The notes beneath the pieces were generated by a model. It saw only the letters and a list, made by a program, of their open reading frames with translations. It was not told the DNA's origin and searched no databases. Shown in pieces: positions 58,012 through 64,000 of a DNA stretch of 64,000 nucleotides. The stretch's first letter is position 1; each line of letters opens with the position of its first letter. A program made the translations under genes and the position numbers. This stretch comes from Natronogracilivirga saccharolytica (GTDB lineage Bacteria; Bacteroidota; Rhodothermia; Balneolales; Natronogracilivirgulaceae), in contig NZ_JAFIDN010000011.1 of assembly GCF_017921895.1 (NCBI RefSeq), positions 1 through 64,000 of the forward strand, written 5' to 3'.

Positions 58012-58422
58012 TCAGAACTCCTCACGGATGAACATCAGAATGGCTGAATGAGGCACAATAACATAGTTTTCCTTGCCGAATTCGATCTCGTGGGCATGAT
58101 CCTGCAGATAAATGGCAAGGTCGCCTTCGTGCGCCTGCAGCGGGATATACTGCACCTTCTCGTTATTCTGCTTCCATGGCTCATTATCCTCCAGTCCGGC
58201 CATGGTCGGGTAGCCGGGGCCGGCTTTGATAACGTATCCGCTGTGAATTTTTTCCTTCTTCCCAACTCCCGGAGGCAGATACAGACCTGACTCGGTACGG
58301 CTGTCCATTTCGCGTGGCTTCAGCAGTACACGGTCGCCGACTATGACAAATTTATTTACATCGTTATGATAAGATTGAATCATATCCTCAAAACGTTCTG
58401 TTCGGAAAGTTGTTTTTTTCAT
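58012..58422 (-). CDS. GroES-like co-chaperone family protein
   Basis: A protein of 136 residues, longer than typical GroES (about 95). FVIVGDRVLLKPREMDSRTE and SGLYLPPGVGKKEKIHSG hold the cpn10 opening with the mobile-loop position, and YVIVPHSAILMFI is the end of the fold. The N-terminal 25 residues and a middle insertion (GLEDNEPWKQNNEKVQYIPL) are extra. No groEL gene is adjacent. Such divergent GroES-like proteins are common in this phylum; role unproven. It lies 27 bases from the TauE-type gene on the same strand. Confidence 0.82.
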   Translation of the reverse strand: MKKTTFRTERFEDMIQSYHNDVNKFVIVGDRVLLKPREMDSRTESGLYLPPGVGKKEKIHSGYVIKAGPGYPTMAGLEDNEPWKQNNEKVQYIPLQAHEGDLAIYLQDHAHEIEFGKENYVIVPHSAILMFIREEF

Positions 58423-58449
58423 CCCGAAAATAACGATTTGCAGAAGTAA

Positions 58450-59370
58450 TTAAATGATCAGCAGCACGGCAAACAGAATCAGCACCGTACCGACAACTCT
58501 GCTGAACAGAACTTCATCAATTTTCAGGAAAACCCGGTTGCCGATATACAACCCTGCTAAGAGGCCCGGCATTCCGGCAGCAAAAAACGTCACCGCCTCG
58601 GTGGTAACCAGTCCGGCAACCGAAAATGATACAATTCGTGCAACAGCGGCAAAAACAAAAACCACAATAAGCAGATCCCGGAAAACGTGCATCTGAAAGC
58701 GCCGGCCGAGGTGCCAGATGATAGGCGGCCCGCTGATGCCGAAGAGTCCGCCTAATACACCCGAAGCACCTGCAAAACCAATATCCTTGCGGTCGCATTT
58801 TTCGGGAAGTTGCGCCTCAAGTTTTCCCGGGGACATTTTGGTACGGAAAACGGCGAACCACAGCCCAAGGATAAAAACCGCCAGGCCCAGCAGAACACGA
58901 AAAGTATCCGCCGGGAAATAACTGAGCAGGAATACGCCGGCAGCGGTTCCCGCGGCCATGGCTGCAATGATCCCGGCCAGGAACGGAAGGCTTTGCACGC
59001 TGCGGACCGTCCGCCACATCAAAAGCCCAGCTATCAGATCCAGAAACGAGCTTGCCACAATAACAGATTGCGGGGCAAAAAACAGCGCACCGACAGGAAT
59101 AAAAATCAGTGCCGGACCAAATCCGGTCAGCCCCTTGATGAAGAAGGCAGCGGCGGCAATTGCAGTAATGATCAGGAAAAAAAGGCTGTCCAATGGCTTT
59201 TGTACCAGTGAGGAACCGGTACGTGTTTTATACGGATGTATTGGTGAAGGTGACTGTACGCACCCGGGAATATACGGCAATTCAGTCAGAATGGCGCTTT
59301 GATTGGGAAATTCCACAACTGCATGGTGGATAATGCGATTACCAAACAGGGCACAGTAAGCAAAACGCAT
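58450..59370 (-). CDS. TauE/SafE-family sulfite/anion exporter
   Basis: An open frame of 306 residues. From about residue 60 it is a TauE/SafE protein with eight or so membrane helices (AIAAAAFFIKGLTGFGPALI, then GFAGASGVLGGLFGISGPPI). The 'GxxxGxxGxxxGP' glycine-rich helices are the family core. The first 60 residues from ATG 59370 look unlike protein N-termini of this family, so translation may begin near 59190 from a non-ATG codon. It is proposed to export sulfite, sulfoacetate or similar anions. Part of this gene has been copied into the chimeric ORF just upstream (59392-59742). Confidence 0.8.
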   Translation of the reverse strand: MRFAYCALFGNRIIHHAVVEFPNQSAILTELPYIPGCVQSPSPIHPYKTRTGSSLVQKPLDSLFFLIITAIAAAAFFIKGLTGFGPALIFIPVGALFFAPQSVIVASSFLDLIAGLLMWRTVRSVQSLPFLAGIIAAMAAGTAAGVFLLSYFPADTFRVLLGLAVFILGLWFAVFRTKMSPGKLEAQLPEKCDRKDIGFAGASGVLGGLFGISGPPIIWHLGRRFQMHVFRDLLIVVFVFAAVARIVSFSVAGLVTTEAVTFFAAGMPGLLAGLYIGNRVFLKIDEVLFSRVVGTVLILFAVLLII

Positions 59371-59391
59371 TTGCCGGATGCCCTGTCTGAA

Positions 59392-59742
59392 TCAAACGAG
59401 CACGGCTCTGTAGTACTCCAGGTCGTCCAGCACGGCGCCGGTTCCCCGAACCACGACCGCCAGCGCGTCTTCCGCTAGGTTAACTGGCAGGCCGGTCCGC
59501 TCTGCAACACGCTTGTCAAGATTTTTCAGCAGGGCTCCGCCTCCGGCAAGCACAATTCCTTCTTCCAGGATATCGCCGGCAAAACCAATATCCTTGCGGC
59601 TGCACTTGTCCGGAAGCTGCTCTTTTAGCCGGTCGAAGGATGTTTTGGTGCGAAACAGGGCATGGCAAAGTCCCGGGATGAAAAAGGTACCAGCCAGCAG
59701 GATACCGGGTAAGTATGCAACCAACGGTAATCTCGGCATCAC
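59392..59742 (-). pseudogene. TauE-MreB chimeric ORF
   Basis: The 116-codon frame is a join of two genes. Residues 30-56 (FRTKTSFDRLKEQLPDKCSR, then KDIGFAG) copy the neighbouring TauE/SafE gene, which reads FRTKMSPGKLEAQLPEKCDR and KDIGFAG; the preceding membrane segment is also similar. Residues 57-116 (DILEEGIVLAGGGALLKNLD, then KRVAERTGLPVNLAEDALAV) are the C-terminus of the actin-like rod protein MreB. The switch occurs near 59574. The product cannot be a working transporter or MreB, though the frame is intact. Confidence 0.75.
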
Positions 59743-59840
59743 TCTTCAGGCTGCAGGGATCTCGCCACAAACCGTTTGATATTTATGCAAATCAAACGTA
59801 ATTAAGAGGGTACATATAACGCGAATAACAGAATCCTGTA

Positions 59841-61802
59841 ATGAACAGCAGTAAAACAGACCTGCAATACCTGCAGCTTCTATCAAGGCAGTACCCGACC
59901 ATCAGTGCGGCGTCCACAGAAATCATTACCCTCAGCCCGATTTTACAGCTTCCAAAGGGTACCGAGCATTTTGTATCGGATATCCACGGGGAGTATGAGT
60001 CGTTCATACATGTGCTGCGAAACGGTTCGGGTTCCATAAAAAGAAGAATCGATGAGATTTACGGGGCCACACTCACGGACCAGGAGAGGCGGAATCTTGC
60101 CACCATTATCTACTATCCGGAGCAGAAAATTCCTCTGATGATGAAAGATCTGGATGATCCGGCTGACTGGTGCCGGAGAATTTTGTTCCAGCTTGTCAGG
60201 CTGTGCCGCATATTCTCATCCAAGTATACCCGGAACCGGGTAAAGCAAATTCTGCCCGAAGATTTTCATTATATCATCGAAGAGCTGCTCCATGAACAGG
60301 AGAGTGCCAAAAACCGGCAGGATTATTTTAACTCCATCATCCGGACCATTATCGAAACGGGAAGGGCAGTGACATTCATGACTGCACTTGCACGGCTTAT
60401 TCAGCGGCTGACCATTTCCCGGTTGCATGTGATAGGGGATGTGTACGACCGGGGACCCGGTGCCCACATTATCATGGATACGCTGCTTGAGCATCACGCC
60501 GTGGATTTCCAGTGGGGCAATCACGATATCGTGTGGATGGGGGCCGCGGCCGGCAGTGAGGCGTGCATGGCCAATGTGATCCGCGTTTCGCTGCGCTACT
60601 CCAATATGGAAACTCTTGAAAACGGCTATGCTATCTCCATGCTGCCGCTGGTCTCACTCGCTATGGATGAGTATGGTGACGACCCCTGTACGCAGTTTCG
60701 TCTAAAGAATGCCGGGAGCGAGCTTACCGAAAACGATCAGCTGCTGATGGCAAGGATGCACAAGGCGATCACTATCATCCAGCTGAAGCTCGAAGGGCAG
60801 GTCATAAAAAGACGATCGCAGTACAAGATGCAAGACCGGCTGCTGCTGGACAGGATTGACTTCGGCAAGGGAGTGATCAGCATCGACGGGAAAGAGCATG
60901 CACTGATCGATACCCATTTTCCCACCATTGATCCGGATAACCCTAACAGGCTTTCTGACCATGAAAAATCAGTGATGGATAAAATCGGCCAGTCTTTCAC
61001 CAACAGTGAGCGGCTTAAAAAACATGTACGGTTTCTCTTTTCAAAGGGCAGCATGTACCTCACTTACAACAACAACCTGCTCTACCACGGCTGCATACCC
61101 ATGACTTCAGACGGCAAATTGTTCCGTTTCAAGCTCAACGGGAAATATCTGAGTCCGAAAGCGTTCATGGACCACCTTGAACGGCTCGCGCGACAAGGTT
61201 TTTTTGCCAAACATGATCCGGAAAAAAAGCAGCATGGCCAGGATACCATGTGGTATCTCTGGAGCGGGGCGCAGTCTCCGCTGTTCGGAAAGGAAAAGAT
61301 GGCCACATTTGAACGCTATTTCATCGATGATCCGGAAACCCACAAGGAAAAGATGAATCCCTATTATGAATTCAGAACCCGCAGGAATGTGGCCGAAGAG
61401 ATTCTCAGGGAGTTCGGGCTGGATCCCCGAAAGGGGCATATCATCAACGGTCATGTCCCGGTAAAGGTGAAGAAAGGGGAGAACCCGGTGAAGGCCGGCG
61501 GCAAGCTGATTGTGATTGACGGCGGGTTTGCCAAAGCTTATCAGGAGAAAACCGGGATAGCCGGTTACACGTTGATTTTCAATTCATACGGACTCCTGTT
61601 GGCAGCACACCAGCCGTTTGAGTCAACCCGCAAGGCAATCCAGTCGGAAGAAGACATCCACTCCACGACGAAAATCCTGGAGCAGAACACGAAAAGAATC
61701 CGCATGCGCGACACCGACGACGGTAAAGAGATACAAAAACGCATCGACGATCTTAAAAAGCTGATGGAGGCGTACCGCTCGGGCCTGATCAAGGAATCTT
61801 GA
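59841..61802 (+). CDS. fbp: fructose-1,6-bisphosphatase, class III
   Basis: A protein of 653 residues, the normal size for class III FBPase. It has the metallophosphatase core: HFVSDIHGEYESFIHVLRNG (first Asp-His pair), VIGDVYDRGPGAHIIMD (GDxxDRG), FQWGNHDIVWMGAAAGSEA (GNHD), and INGHVPVKVKKGENPVKAGG (GHxPV) with the GGFAKAYQEKTGIAGYTL end. It removes the 1-phosphate of fructose-1,6-bisphosphate, the committed step of gluconeogenesis, in the cytoplasm with Mn/Mg. The ATG at 59841 matches family starts. Single gene, with nothing co-directional close upstream. Confidence 0.95.
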   Translation: MNSSKTDLQYLQLLSRQYPTISAASTEIITLSPILQLPKGTEHFVSDIHGEYESFIHVLRNGSGSIKRRIDEIYGATLTDQERRNLATIIYYPEQKIPLMMKDLDDPADWCRRILFQLVRLCRIFSSKYTRNRVKQILPEDFHYIIEELLHEQESAKNRQDYFNSIIRTIIETGRAVTFMTALARLIQRLTISRLHVIGDVYDRGPGAHIIMDTLLEHHAVDFQWGNHDIVWMGAAAGSEACMANVIRVSLRYSNMETLENGYAISMLPLVSLAMDEYGDDPCTQFRLKNAGSELTENDQLLMARMHKAITIIQLKLEGQVIKRRSQYKMQDRLLLDRIDFGKGVISIDGKEHALIDTHFPTIDPDNPNRLSDHEKSVMDKIGQSFTNSERLKKHVRFLFSKGSMYLTYNNNLLYHGCIPMTSDGKLFRFKLNGKYLSPKAFMDHLERLARQGFFAKHDPEKKQHGQDTMWYLWSGAQSPLFGKEKMATFERYFIDDPETHKEKMNPYYEFRTRRNVAEEILREFGLDPRKGHIINGHVPVKVKKGENPVKAGGKLIVIDGGFAKAYQEKTGIAGYTLIFNSYGLLLAAHQPFESTRKAIQSEEDIHSTTKILEQNTKRIRMRDTDDGKEIQKRIDDLKKLMEAYRSGLIKES

Positions 61803-62065
61803 GCCGGAAAGCCAACTTGTTTATGTATGCGCTCCCGGGCGTACTGACAATGAAGCTTATGGTACTTACAATCATTTCGAACCATTACCGGTGTGACTTA
61901 CATGCAGAGCGTTCACCAGAGACCCCACGGCTTTCCATTTTTATTTGCAGGCATTTATTCAGAAATTAATTCCGGAATGCCGCTTAGAAGGAAGCTCAGA
62001 GCGGCTCATCCGAATGACCTGTTCAGATTATTATTTTCCTGACTCTCCTTAATCTTTATTCCACC
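61803..62065. other. gene-free stretch
   Basis: About 260 bases after fbp with only short frames and no strong hairpin. No family resemblance was seen. Confidence 0.45.
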
Positions 62066-62161
62066 ATGTACATCGGGCTGCAGCACCTGCACTCTTTTTT
62101 ATCCTACCTTGTGATAGCCGGACTGATACTGACCCGCATCCCCTGGGCAGCCTGGCCGTAA
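62066..62161 (+). pseudogene. possible start fragment of a small membrane protein
   Basis: ATG 62066 opens MYIGLQHLHSFLSYLVIAGL, then ILTRIPWAAWP and a stop after 31 codons. The beginning is like Bacteroidota membrane proteins starting 'MYxGLLHLHSxLxYxVL'; the rest is missing. It could also be chance. Confidence 0.35.
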
Positions 62162-62315
62162 GTACGCTTTATCAGTCTGAAGCATGTGCAGTTGCAGATA
62201 TTTATGACGAAGCAGCAGACAGGCAGCGGGATACACGCAAATAAATAAAATTGTTGACTTTTGTTTGCGCGAACACGAGATTTGGAGCTTGTTTTAAAAG
62301 AGAGCACCAAACACA

Positions 62316-64000
62316 ATGACTATGCGCAAACGATACAACTGGTTATCTTTTCTTTCCCTTCTTTTTTTCTTCTTTCTGCATACTTCCGCGGACGCACAGA
62401 CGCAATGGCAAGGCGAATTCGGCCTGGGGCTTTCGAATGAAGGTTATGCCATGGTGGAAGGACCTGACGGGGATATTTACGTCGGTGGTGAATTTGATCA
62501 GGCAGGACCATATACCACATCCGGACTTGCCCGCTGGGACGGAGAACACTGGCATCCGGTCGCCGATTTTGACGGGGATCTGCGGGCGCTGCACATCCAC
62601 GGAGACATGCTCTATGCGGGCGGAAATTTTGACTCTGTAACACCGCACGGCGATGCCGAAATAACAACTTCGAATATTGTCCGGAAAAACCTTGATACAG
62701 GCAGCTGGTCCGAAATGGACGGCGGACTCCAAGGCGGCAGTGTGGAAACCTTTGCAGATGATGCCGATAACAGCTTGTATGCCGGCGGATGTTTTCGTGA
62801 AAATGATGGCCGTTCTCTTGACCGTATTGCCCGCTGGGACGGAAACAACTGGCGCCCGCTTAAGGCCGGTACGGATGATCGGAACGGTGTCAGTGCCTGT
62901 GTTTATGACATGCAGTATGATGAAGATAATGGACGGCTGTATCTCGGCGGCAACTTTCGGGCGGCCGTGAATTATGATGCCATAGAGGATGAGAATCAGA
63001 CCATAGTTATTGGCGGAGTGGCCTACTACGATGGGCGCTGGCGACAAATCGGCGGTGGAATCAGTGATGAGTATCCCGGGCTTCCCAATCCGCGGGTCAG
63101 CTCCATTCATCTGCATGATAACGGTAATCTCTATGTAGGCGGAACGCTCTGGAAAGCATATAACGATGCAGACCGGGAGGTGGAAGTGGAAATCCGCACC
63201 TTCGCCCGCTGGGACGGATCAGAATGGCAGAGTATTTTCGATCAAAACTATGGCACCATGCATGTTATTGTCGCATCAGGTGACATACTTCATCTCGGCG
63301 GTTACTTTGAAAATGCCGGAACGGACGGACAAGAGACTTTCAAGGTCAATTCATATGCGCAGTATAACACACAAACCGGCGAACTGCTGACCAATGAGGT
63401 TGACGAGAGTCCTTTTGGCGAAGGATTCACCGATGCCGACGGAACGATTCGGCGGCAGGGCTTGATCCGCGACATTCTTATACCGGAGAACGGGGATGAT
63501 GTCTTTGTAACCGGACGTTTCGATCGTGCTCATATTGATGACGGTCTCACGGATCAGCGTGAAATTGACCGGATCGCCCGCTGGGACGGCGATACCTGGC
63601 ATGCGCTTGGCACCGGTTTCTCCGACGAGGTCACCAGTCTGGATGCCGTGGGTGACACCTTGTTCATAGCCGGCGGGTTCCATCATATCGCGAACCGCGG
63701 TGAGATGTTTGCATCCCCGCACCTTGCGGTTTTCGACCGGAGTACAGGGCTGTTTGTGCCTTCTGAAACGGCTGCAACCCCTTACGACGGCGGACGCGGT
63801 TATGAGGTGACTACCGATCCGGTCACCGGAACAGCTTATGCCGCCCTCAGCACCCGCACGATCACCCTGCCGGACGGCGAGACCGAAAGCGGGAATATCC
63901 TGAAGTGGAATCCTGTCGCCGAACGATGGGACCCGCTTGGCCGCGTTCGGCAAAGCCAGCAGCAGGACCACTGGATACGCGATATGGAGTTTGCCGGCGG
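62316..64000 (+). CDS. secreted repeat protein with 'ARWDGxxW' propeller-like repeats (partial, runs off the right edge)
   Basis: The frame from ATG 62316 (or 62322) stays open to the edge, more than 560 codons. WLSFLSLLFFFFLHTSADAQ is a signal peptide. The rest is a series of repeats of about 50-60 residues, each with a strand like IYVGGEFDQAG followed by LARWDGEHWHPV; others read IARWDGNNWRPL, YYDGRWRQIGGG, FARWDGSEWQSI and IARWDGDTWHALGTGF. This is a beta-propeller-type surface repeat common in sorted Bacteroidota proteins, so a sorting tail is expected beyond the window. Function unknown, probably cell-surface binding. Confidence 0.8.
   Translation, partial: MTMRKRYNWLSFLSLLFFFFLHTSADAQTQWQGEFGLGLSNEGYAMVEGPDGDIYVGGEFDQAGPYTTSGLARWDGEHWHPVADFDGDLRALHIHGDMLYAGGNFDSVTPHGDAEITTSNIVRKNLDTGSWSEMDGGLQGGSVETFADDADNSLYAGGCFRENDGRSLDRIARWDGNNWRPLKAGTDDRNGVSACVYDMQYDEDNGRLYLGGNFRAAVNYDAIEDENQTIVIGGVAYYDGRWRQIGGGISDEYPGLPNPRVSSIHLHDNGNLYVGGTLWKAYNDADREVEVEIRTFARWDGSEWQSIFDQNYGTMHVIVASGDILHLGGYFENAGTDGQETFKVNSYAQYNTQTGELLTNEVDESPFGEGFTDADGTIRRQGLIRDILIPENGDDVFVTGRFDRAHIDDGLTDQREIDRIARWDGDTWHALGTGFSDEVTSLDAVGDTLFIAGGFHHIANRGEMFASPHLAVFDRSTGLFVPSETAATPYDGGRGYEVTTDPVTGTAYAALSTRTITLPDGETESGNILKWNPVAERWDPLGRVRQSQQQDHWIRDMEFAG

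Noticed and set aside
62343-63116. 257-codon minus-strand frame at the right edge
   Set aside because: Antisense to the plus-strand secreted repeat protein, which has a signal peptide and regular repeats.

Overview
The window looks like a chromosome segment of a member of the Balneolota/Rhodothermota branch near Bacteroidota. The evidence is several large secreted proteins ending in, or carrying, the 'YPNPFNP...' tail typical of type IX-secretion-like sorting domains, a class III fructose-1,6-bisphosphatase, CHRD and FISUMP surface domains, ELWxxDGT repeats and frequent absence of Shine-Dalgarno sites. No rRNA, tRNA or CRISPR array was recognised.

Positions 1-28 kb are an accessory region rich in mobile and defence debris. 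From left to right it holds an IS30-type transposase start, a ParE-like toxin-antitoxin (TA) pair, a CaCA antiporter, a PLD/DEAD/DUF3427 helicase and scraps of two transposases. Next comes a very AT-rich island (about 5.97-9.3 kb) encoding a complete His-Xaa-Ser (Hxs) peptide-modification system: hxsD-hxsB-hxsC-hxsA, with two radical SAM maturases and a secreted precursor carrying eleven H-x-S tripeptides. Beyond the island lie an N-formylglutamate amidohydrolase-like gene and two decayed copies of it, which flank the island, then a string of TA or dormancy modules: DUF433/PIN-like, AbiEi/AbiEii, DUF4160/DUF2442, Fic, BrnT/BrnA and HipB/HipS/HipT. Between these are pseudogene scraps recognisable as McrC, NTF2-like, endonuclease/exonuclease/phosphatase (twice), DUF6930-like, TOTE-type primase and an APH-like kinase. 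A second PLD-helicase and a pair of paralogous unknown proteins (14.7 and 28.5 kb) complete the region.

Positions 28-64 kb are mostly stable chromosomal genes of higher GC. They include an SDR enzyme, a DUF3667 membrane protein, a DoxX-like protein, a quinone oxidoreductase, a glycosyltransferase fused to a nucleotidyltransferase-like domain with a following epimerase, a methyltransferase, a CHRD surface protein, a DASH cryptochrome, an ATP-grasp enzyme, D-lactate dehydrogenase and an EamA transporter. Further on are a Tat-leader radical SAM protein coupled to a membrane spermidine-synthase-like protein, a fasciclin lipoprotein, DUF3891, a CIA30-deaminase fusion, a subtilase with dockerin-like and FISUMP domains, a GroES-like protein, a TauE/SafE transporter, a TauE-MreB chimeric remnant, class III FBPase, and the start of a large repeat-containing secreted protein that runs off the right edge.

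The Hxs operon is the most interesting system here. The family is named in the literature (HxsA-D), but as far as I know the mature product and its role are unsettled, and this locus has an unusually regular core. The gene-fragment field around it shows repeated insertion, deletion and recombination, including chimeric ORFs whose junctions can be located.
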